NCBI RefSeq assembly: GCF_040364665.1
Contig: NZ_BAABWX010000001.1
Span: 930,001-994,000, forward strand
DNA from: Cognatishimia sp. WU-CL00825
GTDB taxonomy: Bacteria; Pseudomonadota; Alphaproteobacteria; Rhodobacterales; Rhodobacteraceae
DNA length: 64,000 nt
Reading direction: 5' to 3'
Part shown: positions 18,250-28,593 of the stretch, piece after piece
How positions within the stretch are numbered: position 1 is the stretch's first letter
Layout of the letters: each line of letters starts with the position of its first letter
The notes under the pieces: model-generated
Databases searched by the model: none
Seen by the model: only the letters and a program-made list of their open reading frames with translations
Told to the model about the DNA's origin: nothing
Program-made: the position numbers and the translations under genes

Positions 18250-19092
18250 ATGACTGATTTCTTTGTGTATGATGTGTTTTCCGCCAAAGCATTTGGTGGC
18301 AACCAACTGGCGATTGTCCCCGATGCAACAGCCTTGCCCGAAGACGACCTGCAACGCATCGCTCGCGAATTCAATTATTCAGAAAGCACCTTTGTCTTTC
18401 CGCCTGCAATCCCCGGACATCGCGCCAAAGTGCGCATCTTTACCCCGACAATGGAAATCCCCTTTGCGGGCCATCCGGTGATCGGCACTGCTGTGGCGCT
18501 GGCCGATATCGGCCCAGCCGGTGATATGATACTGGAATTGGGAGTTGGTCCTCTGGCCTGCCATGCCGCCCAGGGACAGGCGCGTTTCACCACAGAAGTG
18601 CCGCTGACGATCATCGCAGAGCCAACGCTTGACGAGGTCTCAGCGGCTTTGGGGCTTAAATCGTCTGACATCAAAACCGATATTCAGCCGCCTATCCTGG
18701 CCTCAGTGGGCCTGCCATTTACCATCACTGAACTGCACAGCCGGGCCGCTCTGGCCAATATTCAGCTTGATGTGGCCAAATTTCGCGCCGGGGCGCAAAA
18801 ATACCCCAACAGTCTAGATTTTGCACAGTTTTCCTATGTCAAAAACGGCGACACGGTTCATGCCCGTATGTTCGCCCCTCTGGATAACATCTACGAAGAT
18901 CCCGCCACCGGATCAGCCTGCGCGGCCCTTGGCGCGCTTTTACAACATCTGGGCAAAACCGATCTTCACCTGACCATTCATCAGGGCGAGGACATGGGGC
19001 GGCACAGCATCATTGATCTCAAAACAAACGGCCCCGCGATAACCATATCGGGGGCCGCTAAACGCGTCATGCAAGGGCAATTGGTTTATTGA
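18250..19092 (+). CDS. PhzF-family isomerase / epimerase-like protein
   Basis: A 280-residue protein with the PhzF/diaminopimelate-epimerase fold. Family signatures are FVYDVFSAKAFGGNQLAIV at the N-terminus, the catalytic glutamate in NYSESTFVF (about residue 42), TPTMEIPFAGHPVIGTA, and EDPATGSACAALG in the second half. Most members, including E. coli YddE, have no known substrate, and no phenazine genes are nearby, so phenazine synthesis is not claimed. The gene ends exactly where the convergent helicase gene ends, with no base between the two stop codons. Confidence 0.9.
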   Translation: MTDFFVYDVFSAKAFGGNQLAIVPDATALPEDDLQRIAREFNYSESTFVFPPAIPGHRAKVRIFTPTMEIPFAGHPVIGTAVALADIGPAGDMILELGVGPLACHAAQGQARFTTEVPLTIIAEPTLDEVSAALGLKSSDIKTDIQPPILASVGLPFTITELHSRAALANIQLDVAKFRAGAQKYPNSLDFAQFSYVKNGDTVHARMFAPLDNIYEDPATGSACAALGALLQHLGKTDLHLTIHQGEDMGRHSIIDLKTNGPAITISGAAKRVMQGQLVY

Positions 19093-20433
19093 TTAGCTGG
19101 CCGCGGCTTTAGGGCCGCGTTTGCCGCGCGGTGGACCACTGCGACGCGCCCCACCGGGTTTGCCACCGCCGCCAGCGCCACCGCCGCCACCTGGGCGTCC
19201 GCGCCCACCGCCGGGCTTGCCAAATTTGCGACCGCCGCCACCGCCACCACCGCCGCCGCGACCACCACGACCTTTGGACTTGTGGCTTGGATCATCAAGA
19301 TCCATCCACGGGTTGCCAGAGGCGGTTGGGATTGTCGATTTCAAAACTTTCTGAATCGCGCGCAATTCATCGCACTCATCGGGCGCACAAAAGGCAATTG
19401 CAGCCCCGTCCATACCGGCGCGTGCTGTACGGCCAATACGATGGACATAATTGTCCGGCACATTTGGCAAATCATAGTTATACACGTGACGCACCGTCGG
19501 AATATCCAAGCCACGCGCGGCCACATCCGTGGCCACCAACACTTTGATTTCCCCATTACGGAATGCTTTGATCGCCCGCTCACGCTGTCCTTGGCTTTTG
19601 TTGCCATGCACAGATGTGGCCGCATAATTGTTTTTCACCAGGGTTTTCATCAACCGCTCGGCACCATGTTTGGTACGGGTGAACACAATAGAGGCTTCGT
19701 CTTTATGCTCTGCCAGCAATTCGATCAGCAGGCTGGTCTTCTCAGCCTTGGCAATGAAATGCACCGATTGGGTGATCTTATCGGCGGCTTTGCCCGGAGG
19801 CGATACTTGAATGCGCACGGGGCTTTTCAAATATGAAGTGGCGATTTCGTTCATTTGTTTTGGCATGGTGGCCGAAAACAACATGGTCTGGCGTTCTGCT
19901 GGCAGAACATTCGAGATCGTGCGCAATGCGTGAATAAAGCCCAGATCCAACATTTGATCGGCTTCGTCCAACACCAGAAAATCGGTGTCGTCAAATTTAA
20001 TGGCGCGACGCTCGATCAAGTCAATCAAACGACCCGGTGTCGCAACAATCACGTCTGTGCCACGCGATACGCGTTGGATCTGCGGGTTAATCGCCACTCC
20101 ACCCACAACCAAGCCCACCTTAAACGGTGTGCCCTCGGTCAAGCCACGTATGGCCACAGCGATCTGATTGGCCAGCTCGCGGGTTGGGGCCAAAATCAAG
20201 GCGCGCACCGAATGCGGCGTTGGTTTGGTGCCGTAGCTTTGCAATTGTGCAATCAAAGGCAGGCCAAAGGCCAAGGTCTTACCGGTGCCAGTCTGGGCCA
20301 AACCCATGACATCTTTGCCATTCAGCGCCTCAGGGATCGCCCGATCCTGAATCGGCGTTGGTTTGGTCAACCCTTGGGCCGCCAAACGTTCCACAAGGTT
20401 TTTGGGCAAGCCCAACTCGTCAAAGTCAGCCAT
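19093..20433 (-). CDS. DEAD-box ATP-dependent RNA helicase with Gly-rich tail
   Basis: A 446-residue RhlE-type helicase. Motifs in order: PTPIQ (Q motif, 25-29), AQTGTGKT (46-53), PTRELA, TPGRLID, DEAD (156-159), SAT (187-189) and HRIGRTARAG. From about residue 385 it ends in a very Gly/Arg-rich, RGG-like tail, likely an RNA-binding extension. Such helicases remodel RNA in ribosome assembly, mRNA decay or cold growth. The start at 20433 has AAAGGA nicely placed; a longer frame adding 23 residues is rejected. The 3' end abuts phzF with no gap. Confidence 0.93.
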   Translation of the reverse strand: MADFDELGLPKNLVERLAAQGLTKPTPIQDRAIPEALNGKDVMGLAQTGTGKTLAFGLPLIAQLQSYGTKPTPHSVRALILAPTRELANQIAVAIRGLTEGTPFKVGLVVGGVAINPQIQRVSRGTDVIVATPGRLIDLIERRAIKFDDTDFLVLDEADQMLDLGFIHALRTISNVLPAERQTMLFSATMPKQMNEIATSYLKSPVRIQVSPPGKAADKITQSVHFIAKAEKTSLLIELLAEHKDEASIVFTRTKHGAERLMKTLVKNNYAATSVHGNKSQGQRERAIKAFRNGEIKVLVATDVAARGLDIPTVRHVYNYDLPNVPDNYVHRIGRTARAGMDGAAIAFCAPDECDELRAIQKVLKSTIPTASGNPWMDLDDPSHKSKGRGGRGGGGGGGGGRKFGKPGGGRGRPGGGGGAGGGGKPGGARRSGPPRGKRGPKAAAS

Positions 20434-20664
20434 AAAATAGTCCTTTCGCGCCCAATCCGGGCGTAGGTGGTTGCCGCCATACGCAGCGGGTGCCTCTTGC
20501 ACCCCTGCCCGACAGCCGCCCCACGCGTGATTTTGGGAACGCGTCCTGAAGCTGGCTTTTCGCCTAAACGCTCACGCTACAAACTACAGGTTGCGGGCAT
20601 GTGCGCCCAAAACCTGTTGCAGTCAAGCCTGTTTTCTCGTGGATAACTTGCCAAAGACGCTAGA

Positions 20665-20682
20665 AATGCGACGATACGCATT
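20665..20682. promoter_or_regulatory. 18-bp dyad upstream of the Fur-family gene
   Basis: A perfect inverted repeat AATGCG-ACGATA-CGCATT lies 34 bases before the fur-type start codon, in the 283-base gap shared with the divergent helicase gene. Its position suits an autoregulatory Fur/Mur site or the promoter itself. Another imperfect hairpin (CAGGTT/AACCTG arms, 20587-20616) lies further upstream. No other strong signal is seen in this gap. Confidence 0.45.
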
Positions 20683-20716
20683 GTATTGAGACACTTCAGA
20701 CCGCCGCGGAGCCAGC

Positions 20717-21139
20717 ATGACCACTGACACAATCATTTCCAGATGCGAAGCTCAGGGCCTGCGCATGACCGAACAACGCCGTACCATTGCGGCGGTTCTT
20801 CAGGAAAGCAGCGACCACCCGGATGTAGAAGAACTCTATGCCCGCGCCAGCGCCCGCGACGCCGCCATTTCGCTGGCCACCGTCTATCGTACGGTTAAGC
20901 TTTTCCAAGAAGCTGGCATTCTGGACAAACTGGAATTTGGCGATGGCCGCGCACGCTATGAAGATGCAGAACGCGAACACCATGACCATCTGATCGATAT
21001 CACCACCGGTCAGGTGATTGAGTTCATGGATCCAGACATCGAAAAACTTCAGGAAAAAATTGCCGCCAAATTAGGCTACCGACTGCGCGGTCATAAACTG
21101 GAACTCTATGGCGTGCCTATAAAACGCCCGGCTGAATAA
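20717..21139 (+). CDS. fur: Fur-family metalloregulator (Fur/Mur type)
   Basis: A 140-residue regulator with the Fur winged helix (about 1-83, including the recognition part ISLATVYRTVKLFQEAGIL) and the dimerisation domain. Metal ligands visible are H34, the HHDH stretch at 88-91, E102 and H126. There is no CxxC pair, so the structural zinc site of E. coli Fur is absent. In alphaproteobacteria such proteins often act as manganese-responsive Mur, with iron sensing taken over by RirA/Irr, so the metal is uncertain. An 18-bp dyad upstream may be its own operator. Confidence 0.88.
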   Translation: MTTDTIISRCEAQGLRMTEQRRTIAAVLQESSDHPDVEELYARASARDAAISLATVYRTVKLFQEAGILDKLEFGDGRARYEDAEREHHDHLIDITTGQVIEFMDPDIEKLQEKIAAKLGYRLRGHKLELYGVPIKRPAE

Positions 21140-21190
21140 TCTGACCCATTAAAACCAATTTCGAAAATGCGCGTTCAATAGCGGGTTGGA

Positions 21191-22306
21191 TCAAGCTGAC
21201 GCTTTATCCTTAAGCAAGGGGAACCCGACCCAAAAAGTCGCGCCACCATCGTCATTGTTGAAATACCCAATTTCACCGCCCATGCCTTCGGTCATCTGTT
21301 TACAGATCGACAATCCCAGCCCTGTGCTTTTGAATTTCTGCTTTTCCCCAGACTTGGCCTGCGCAAACCGCGTAAACATCCGGCCCTGCAGCTCTTCTGG
21401 CACACCAGGTCCATGGTCGCGCACCGTATAGCGCACCTGACCTTCCTCTATGGCCAGACCAATTTCAATTTCGGATTCAGACGGCGAGAATTTGGCGGCG
21501 TTTGACAACAGGTTGGACAGGATTTGATGCAAACGATTGACGTCCGCCTCAATCCAAAGCGGGGCATCGCCGTCAGGCAAAATCTGCCGAATGCTTTGCC
21601 CGTCTTGCAAATAGCCCTGCATCGACAATGTCGCGTCCGCAGAAACCTCGCGGGCATCCAATGTGCCGATATCATAGGAAAGCGCGCCGCTCTCCAATGA
21701 TTTGAAATCCAACAATTCATTGACCATATGCAGCAAACGGTTGCTGTTGCGCTGCGCAAGTTGCAGCAAATTGCTCACCGGTCCCGGCAGCTCACCAATT
21801 TTGCCGCTATTGACCATTTTCAAAGCCCCAAGGACCGAAGTTAAAGGCGTGCGCAATTCATGGCTGATCATCGCCACAAACTCGTCTTTGGCTTTATCTT
21901 CTTCAACACGGTCAGACACGTCAATATGAATGCCTGCCAATCCGGTTGGTTTGCCATCGTTGTCGCGCCCGGTCACCCCAGCGTCTGATTGCACCCAGAC
22001 CCAATGGCCCTCTTCGTGCCGCAGGCGGAAAGTCGTCTTGCTGCGCTCAGCCTCGCCCGCAAACAACGCGCTGTCTGCCGCGTGCACCGCTTTCACATCA
22101 TCAGGATGCAACCGCGCCATCAATTCGTCTTGCGGAGAGATCACCGCATCAGCCGGCAGGCCAAGCATTGTCTTCCACGATTTGTTCACATTGGAATCAC
22201 CGGTACGCAAATCAAGGTCAAACAACCCCATTCCCGCCTCGGTCAGAACCTCTTTTGCCCGGTCGGCCGACATCCGTGTATCGGCCAGTTCTTTTGACTG
22301 GGTCAC
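21191..22306 (-). CDS. PAS-domain sensor histidine kinase, orphan
   Basis: A 371-residue cytoplasmic kinase without membrane segments. It has a PAS_3-type PAS domain (about 20-133, ending GIHIDVSDRVEED), a HisKA domain with phospho-accepting H149 in ISHELRTP, and a HATPase_c domain with NLLSNAAKFSP (N box), DHGPGVP (G1) and TGLGLSI (G2). No response regulator is adjacent. The start is GTG 22306 with a strong GGAGGA six bases upstream. The sensed signal is unknown; a cytoplasmic PAS suggests redox, light or a small ligand. Confidence 0.93.
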   Translation of the reverse strand: MTQSKELADTRMSADRAKEVLTEAGMGLFDLDLRTGDSNVNKSWKTMLGLPADAVISPQDELMARLHPDDVKAVHAADSALFAGEAERSKTTFRLRHEEGHWVWVQSDAGVTGRDNDGKPTGLAGIHIDVSDRVEEDKAKDEFVAMISHELRTPLTSVLGALKMVNSGKIGELPGPVSNLLQLAQRNSNRLLHMVNELLDFKSLESGALSYDIGTLDAREVSADATLSMQGYLQDGQSIRQILPDGDAPLWIEADVNRLHQILSNLLSNAAKFSPSESEIEIGLAIEEGQVRYTVRDHGPGVPEELQGRMFTRFAQAKSGEKQKFKSTGLGLSICKQMTEGMGGEIGYFNNDDGGATFWVGFPLLKDKASA

Positions 22307-23893
<1,587 letters not shown>

Positions 23894-23918
23894 GATCATA
23901 CAGCCCACAATTTTTAAG

Positions 23919-23947
23919 CGCTCCAGTTTTCTGGGGCGTTTTTTTTT
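23919..23947 (+). terminator. Rho-independent terminator of eno
   Basis: An 8-bp stem CGCTCCAG/CTGGGGCG (one G-T pair) with a TTTT loop, followed by nine Ts. It separates eno from the convergent YbjN-like gene. Confidence 0.92.
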
Positions 23948-23955
23948 GCCTCAGC

Positions 23956-24468
23956 CTATCGTTGCTGCGCCGCCAGATGTTCTGAAAACTGCACGTAATG
24001 CGCCAAAAACGCACTGACCATCGCCGGAAACTCCGCAATGTTCAAACGCAGATGCTCCTCTGTGACCCCGCCGCGCAGGTCCACCACCAAGTCCAATCCG
24101 ATCTTGTTTTCCTGCAAATTGACATAAGAGCGCCCCAGCATATTGGCGTCGTTAAAATCACTGACAGCCAGAAAATCCTGCACCGCCAATTGCCGCCCCA
24201 CATCAAAATTGGCAAATATCATCAAGGTCTGGCAACTGTCGCTTTCGCATTCCAGCGCCCGCATCACCATTTTCACCCCCTCTGCCTCAAAGGTGATCAC
24301 AGGCTCCCCCGTGTCCATGTTGCTTTGTAAATCATGTGGCCAGCCATTTACCGCGATCAGCTCCACCAACCGAGGGGCTGACACACGGTCAATCACCTCA
24401 GCAGATGCGCCCAACGCAAATGGCACCGCAAATCCAATTGCAGCCACGAAAGTTCTGAGTCCCGACAT
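23956..24468 (-). CDS. YbjN-domain periplasmic protein
   Basis: A 170-residue protein with a signal peptide (cleavage likely after ASA near residue 23) and a YbjN-like (sensory-transduction regulator type) domain: PRLVELIAVNGWPHDL, ECESDSCQTLMIFANFD, DFNDANMLGRSYVN and LRLNIAEFPAMVSAF. The family fold resembles type III secretion chaperones, and no biochemical role is established for the exported form. Two cysteines seven residues apart may form a disulfide. The start has AAGGAG upstream. It is convergent with eno and divergent from the MEKHLA gene. Confidence 0.8.
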   Translation of the reverse strand: MSGLRTFVAAIGFAVPFALGASAEVIDRVSAPRLVELIAVNGWPHDLQSNMDTGEPVITFEAEGVKMVMRALECESDSCQTLMIFANFDVGRQLAVQDFLAVSDFNDANMLGRSYVNLQENKIGLDLVVDLRGGVTEEHLRLNIAEFPAMVSAFLAHYVQFSEHLAAQQR

Positions 24469-24583
24469 CCCATTCTCCTTCGATGATCACAGGATACGTT
24501 GGACGCGCTCAAATGGCTAATAAACTTACACCGCAGCCGTGAGCCCTCTTTTGACAGGATCAGAAATATGTCAGGACAGCCCC

Positions 24584-25036
24584 ATGTTAGAGCCCAACAA
24601 GACCAACGGCTTTCAAGCCGCACATGCGCAGATGATCATCACGTCTTTTCAAACCAAGCTGGGGCGCGCGATCCTGCCCGATGCCACGCCCGAAACCCTG
24701 TATCACTCGGATCAAATCATACTGTCGCATAACACAGATGACGATCCGATCTTGACCTATGGCAACCTGGCCGCCCAGGCCCTGTGGCAAATGCCCTGGC
24801 AGGCTCTCACGCAATTGCCCTCGCGCAAAACCGCCGAAACCACCCATCGCAATACCCGCACCAAGATGTTTCAAGCCATGCGCCAAGACGGCTATTTTGA
24901 AAACTACCAAGGCATGCGCGTCAGCGCCACCGGCCAGCGCTTTCGCATAGAAAACGCCATCATCTGGACGCTCACAGACAAACACGGCGTGCCACAGGGC
25001 GAAGCCGCCACCTTCCGCGATTTCACCCGGTTCTAG
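24584..25036 (+). CDS. MEKHLA-domain protein (PAS-like)
   Basis: A 150-residue soluble protein with the MEKHLA domain, a PAS-related fold: FQTKLGRAILPDATPETLYHSD, LTYGNLAAQALW, LPSRKTAETTHRNTR and YQGMRVSATGQRFRIENAIIW. In plants this domain occurs in HD-ZIP III regulators; in bacteria it stands alone and its role is unknown, possibly small-ligand binding. I start at ATG 24584 because TCAGGACA lies eight bases upstream; a GTG at 24539 would add 15 residues. The dispersed repeat lies 27 bases after its stop. Confidence 0.82.
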   Translation: MLEPNKTNGFQAAHAQMIITSFQTKLGRAILPDATPETLYHSDQIILSHNTDDDPILTYGNLAAQALWQMPWQALTQLPSRKTAETTHRNTRTKMFQAMRQDGYFENYQGMRVSATGQRFRIENAIIWTLTDKHGVPQGEAATFRDFTRF

Positions 25037-25063
25037 CCCCCATAACAAAATCCCAGATCCCCG

Positions 25064-25131
25064 TTCATCTTTCCCAAAATACTCTGGGGGAGACGTCGAA
25101 ATGCAATTTCGACGTTGGGGGCAAAGCCCCC
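25064..25131. repeat. Dispersed repeat element, copy 2
   Basis: The 27-base core (TTCATCTTTCCCAAAATACT, then CTGGGGG; 25064-25090) matches copy 1 at 25 of 27 positions. It is followed by two hairpins: a 10-bp stem ACGTCGAAAT/ATTTCGACGT with a GCA loop (25093-25115), then GGGGGC/GCCCCC with an AAA loop (25117-25131). The G-rich closing hairpin has a counterpart in copy 1; the middle hairpin is an insertion. Confidence 0.75.
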
Positions 25132-25158
25132 GCCACCATAGTTCACGCCCAGAGGATC

Positions 25159-26268
25159 TCAGCTTGTTGGGCTGCTCAAAATACCACCGCCGACGCGCGC
25201 CATCACACCGGTTGTGCTTGGCCCAGAAGTCGGCATTCCCCGCGCCACACGTGCTGCCAAATAGGCAAAGGCCTGGGCTTCCAGCATATCCCCGTCCAGC
25301 CCGACCTCTTCGATGGCGACAACGTCACAGTCCAGCGACACGCGCAACATCTGCATCAACACAGGGTTGTTGCGCCCGCCACCGGTCACCAGCACCCGGC
25401 TTGGCGCGCGCGGGCAATGTTGCATGCCCTGCGCCACGCCCGCCGCACACATCGCCGTCAGGGTCGCGGCCGCATCCCCATCCGACAACTCCCGCACCAG
25501 ATCTATCATTTCGGAAAAATCGTTTCTATCCAATGACTTTGGCGGCATTCTTGCGAAATAAGCCTCTGCCAAAAACAACTCCAGCGCGCCGGTTTCCACC
25601 TCACCCGACAGGGCCACCGCGCCGTCCTTATCATAGGGCTGACCCAGGCGCTCTTGCATCAAATCATTGATCGGTGCATTGGCTGGCCCGGTGTCAAACG
25701 CCAGCAAGGCACCCGCCTCTTCTGGCCCGGATTTGCTGGGGTCCACCCAGGTCAGGTTCCCAACGCCCCCCAGGTTCAAAAACACCACAGGCGCGGTTGC
25801 ACCAATCCATTTGGCACAGGCAAAATGATAAAACGGTGCCAGCGGCGCGCCCTCACCACCCAGTTGCACGTCAGCTGATCGAAAATCCCAAACTACCGGC
25901 ACCCCCAGCGTCTCTGCCAGTGCGGCCCCATCGCCCACCTGCAAGGTGCCACGGCCCCGCGGCTCATGTGCCAGTGTCTGACCGTGAAACCCAATCAGAT
26001 CACATGCGCCAAACCCCGCCAAAGCCGCGCCATGCGCGCGCTGAACAACCTTTGTGGCCGCCTCTACCGCCTCACCCGTCCACTGCCCAAGCGCCGCCGC
26101 CAGCACCGCTTGCTGATCCGCGTCATAGGCCAGATACCGGCTGTCCCCAAATCCAAAAATTGACACGCCATCAGTGTCCAGAACCGCCACATCGACCCCA
26201 TCCAGCGATGTGCCCGACATGGCCCCAGCCACCCGCAATGGACCCTTGCTCAATTTGGCCTTCAACAT
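25159..26268 (-). CDS. anmK: Anhydro-N-acetylmuramic acid kinase
   Basis: AnmK opens and phosphorylates 1,6-anhydro-MurNAc from murein turnover to give MurNAc-6-phosphate. The 369-residue protein has the ATP-binding start [76 protein letters not shown] and [12 protein letters not shown], all family blocks of the actin-like fold. Start 26268 follows AAAGGAAAAGG; an upstream ATG adding 16 residues is less likely. It is divergent from tyrS. With nagZ at 40.7 kb it shows that this organism recycles peptidoglycan. Confidence 0.94.
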   Translation of the reverse strand: MLKAKLSKGPLRVAGAMSGTSLDGVDVAVLDTDGVSIFGFGDSRYLAYDADQQAVLAAALGQWTGEAVEAATKVVQRAHGAALAGFGACDLIGFHGQTLAHEPRGRGTLQVGDGAALAETLGVPVVWDFRSADVQLGGEGAPLAPFYHFACAKWIGATAPVVFLNLGGVGNLTWVDPSKSGPEEAGALLAFDTGPANAPINDLMQERLGQPYDKDGAVALSGEVETGALELFLAEAYFARMPPKSLDRNDFSEMIDLVRELSDGDAAATLTAMCAAGVAQGMQHCPRAPSRVLVTGGGRNNPVLMQMLRVSLDCDVVAIEEVGLDGDMLEAQAFAYLAARVARGMPTSGPSTTGVMARVGGGILSSPTS

Positions 26269-26330
26269 GGCCTTTTCCTTTACCTCAAGGCTGCTTATAC
26301 ACGCCCCATACACCATACGAGACGGACCCT

Positions 26331-27578
26331 ATGACCTACCACCCTAAATCAGACTTTATCGCAGTGATGATGGAACGCGGCTTCTTGGCTGATTGTACCG
26401 ATTATCAGGCGCTTGACGAGGCTTTGATCAAAGGTGTGGTCCCCGCCTATATCGGCTTTGATGCAACGGCCAAATCCCTGCACGTCGGCAGCCTGATCCA
26501 AATCATGATGCTGCGCTGGCTGCAAAAGACCGGCCACAAACCCATTACCCTGATGGGCGGCGGCACCACCAAGGTGGGTGACCCGTCGTTTCGGGCGGAT
26601 GAACGCCCCCTGCTGACCGAAGATCAAATCAACGACAATATCAGCGGCATTCAACAGGTGTTTGCAAAATACATCGACTATAACGATGGCGACACCGGCG
26701 CCCTGATGCTCAACAACGCTGAATGGCTGGATGATCTGAACTACCTCGAATTCCTGCGCGACATTGGCCGTCACTTCTCGGTCAACCGCATGTTGGCGTT
26801 TGAATCGGTGAAATCGCGGCTTGATCGCGAACAATCCCTGTCGTTTCTGGAATTCAACTACATGATCCTTCAGGCCTATGACTTTTTGGAACTGAACCGC
26901 CGCTATGGCTGTTTGTTGCAAATGGGCGGCTCTGACCAATGGGGCAATATCGTCAACGGCATCGACTTGACCCGCCGCGTGGTCGACGAGCAGATCTTTG
27001 GCCTGACCTCGCCGTTACTGACCACCTCTGATGGCAAAAAGATGGGCAAATCTCAGGACGGCGCGGTCTGGCTGAACGCTGAAATGAAATCGCCTTACGA
27101 ATTCTGGCAGTTCTGGCGCAATACCACGGACGCGGACGTGGGCCGTTTTCTCAAGCTTTACACCGAATTGCCGGTTGAGGAATGTGACCGTCTGGGCGCT
27201 CTCGCTGGCTCTGACATCAACGACGCCAAAATCGTCTTGGCCAACGAAGTCACCACCCTCTGCCACGGGGCCGAAGCCGCCAAAGCCGCCGAATCCACCG
27301 CGCGCGAAGTCTTTGAAAAAGGCGGCGTCGGCGCTGATTTGCCAACCTTGACATTAACAGCCGAAGACGTCGGCGACGGCATCTCGGTTGTGCAGCTGAT
27401 TGTAAAATCCGGTCTTGCCAAAACCGGCAAAGAGGCCAAACGACTTATTGCGGAAAACGGGGCCAAGTTGAATGATGCACCGCTGACCGAAATGCGCATC
27501 TTTGACGCCGCGGCTCTGGCCACGCCTATCAAACTCAGCGCTGGCAAAAAACGCCACGCGCTGGTGCAGCTCGGCTAA
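26331..27578 (+). CDS. tyrS: Tyrosyl-tRNA synthetase
   Basis: A class I synthetase of 415 residues that charges tRNA-Tyr. The HIGH-type motif is LHVGS (50-54), tyrosine-binding residues lie in YIGFDATA and [13 protein letters not shown], the KMSKS-type loop is KKMGKS, and the C-terminus carries an S4 RNA-binding domain ([20 protein letters not shown]). The ATG at 26331 matches the family start; the much longer open frame upstream is antisense to anmK and not coding. A strong terminator follows. Confidence 0.97.
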   Translation: MTYHPKSDFIAVMMERGFLADCTDYQALDEALIKGVVPAYIGFDATAKSLHVGSLIQIMMLRWLQKTGHKPITLMGGGTTKVGDPSFRADERPLLTEDQINDNISGIQQVFAKYIDYNDGDTGALMLNNAEWLDDLNYLEFLRDIGRHFSVNRMLAFESVKSRLDREQSLSFLEFNYMILQAYDFLELNRRYGCLLQMGGSDQWGNIVNGIDLTRRVVDEQIFGLTSPLLTTSDGKKMGKSQDGAVWLNAEMKSPYEFWQFWRNTTDADVGRFLKLYTELPVEECDRLGALAGSDINDAKIVLANEVTTLCHGAEAAKAAESTAREVFEKGGVGADLPTLTLTAEDVGDGISVVQLIVKSGLAKTGKEAKRLIAENGAKLNDAPLTEMRIFDAAALATPIKLSAGKKRHALVQLG

Positions 27579-27602
27579 ATACCTAAGAAATCCAAAATCA
27601 TC

Positions 27603-27629
27603 AGAGCGTTCCAATCGGAGCGCTCTTTT
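27603..27629 (+). terminator. Rho-independent terminator of tyrS
   Basis: A 10-bp stem AGAGCGTTCC/GGAGCGCTCT (one G-T pair) with an AATC loop and a T run. It ends tyrS 25 bases after the stop codon. Confidence 0.9.
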
Positions 27630-27739
27630 CATTTACGACGCTCCGTCACAAAGCGGCACACCGCGTCAGCTCTGGACACAGGGCAATGCAGCCAGCTATT
27701 TGAACGCATGTTCAATTCACTCTAAGCTGGAGATCCGCC

Positions 27740-28495
27740 ATGAAAATCACGGAAACCGCAGCCGTTATCACCGGTGGCGCATCAGGTTTGGGCGAAGCCA
27801 CCGCCCGCAGTTTTGCCGCCGCTGGCGCGCAGGTTACAATCTTTGACCGCGACAGCGAACGCGGCAATGCCGTGGCCGCAGAAATCGGCGGATACTTTGT
27901 TGAAACCGATGTCACCGACGAAGCCTCGGTCACAGCAGCCATAGCATTCGCGAAAAAATCGATGGGCAAACTCAACGCCGCCGTGAACTGCGCAGGCATC
28001 GCTTTGGCGATAAAAACATTGGGCCGCGACGGCCCGCACGCCCTGTCAGCTTTTCAAAAAACCATCGACATCAATTTGGTTGGCACCTTCAACGTTGCCC
28101 GTCTGGCGGCCGCGGCAATGACGGAAAATGCGCCCGAATCAGATGGTGCCCGTGGCGTGATCATCAACACGGCCTCGATTGCCGCAATGGACGGTCAAAA
28201 AGGCCAAGCCGCCTATGCGGCCTCTAAAGGCGGCATTGTTGGGTTGTCTTTGCCCATGGCGCGTGACCTGTCGAAAAACGGCATTCGTGTCATGGCCATT
28301 GCACCGGGTATTTTCAAAACTCCAATGCTGATCGGCCTTGGCCAAGAGGTCATGGATACACTTGCCGCCGACGTCACCTGCCCGCCGCGTTTGGGCGACC
28401 CGGCTGAATATGCAGATCTTGCGAAATTCATCGTCGAATGCGGCTATATGAACGGCGAGGTCATCCGTTTGGATGGTGCATTGCGGATGCAGTAA
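27740..28495 (+). CDS. SDR dehydrogenase, 3-hydroxyacyl-CoA dehydrogenase (HSD10-like)
   Basis: A 251-residue classical short-chain dehydrogenase: NAD-binding TGGASGLG (11-18), a DxD-like acidic residue in IFDRDSERG favouring NAD, NCAG, and the catalytic S...YxxxK (NTASIAA, YAASKGG). The sequence closely follows type II 3-hydroxyacyl-CoA dehydrogenases (HSD10 type), including PFGNGDP-like PPRLGDPAEYADL, which would act in beta-oxidation of branched or short acyl-CoA. It stands alone, without other beta-oxidation genes, so the substrate is inferred. Confidence 0.88.
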   Translation: MKITETAAVITGGASGLGEATARSFAAAGAQVTIFDRDSERGNAVAAEIGGYFVETDVTDEASVTAAIAFAKKSMGKLNAAVNCAGIALAIKTLGRDGPHALSAFQKTIDINLVGTFNVARLAAAAMTENAPESDGARGVIINTASIAAMDGQKGQAAYAASKGGIVGLSLPMARDLSKNGIRVMAIAPGIFKTPMLIGLGQEVMDTLAADVTCPPRLGDPAEYADLAKFIVECGYMNGEVIRLDGALRMQ

Positions 28496-28530
28496 CGCTG
28501 CGAACCCCTTTTTTGCGTAAATTGAAAACG

Positions 28531-28563
28531 AATCGTACGTTTCAGCGCCTGAAACGTACGATT
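28531..28563. terminator. Perfect 15-bp hairpin between convergent genes
   Basis: AATCGTACGTTTCAG and its exact complement flank a three-base CGC loop. It lies between the stop of the SDR gene and the stop of the convergent ABC-F gene, so a bidirectional terminator is the simplest reading. The tails are poor: TTGTAC on the plus strand and CGTTTTC on the minus strand, so another role is possible. Confidence 0.6.
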
Positions 28564-28593
28564 TGTACAAAACCCGTTGCCAAAATCGATTTG

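Noticed and set aside
18250..19092. Phenazine biosynthesis from the PhzF-like protein
   Set aside because: No other phz gene is present and most PhzF-family members are unrelated to phenazines.
19121..19354. A proline-rich plus-strand open frame
   Set aside because: It is the antisense of the Gly-rich helicase tail; the composition is fully explained by that.
25674..26330. A 219-codon extension in front of tyrS
   Set aside because: It runs antisense through anmK and has no homology; TyrS begins at 26331.
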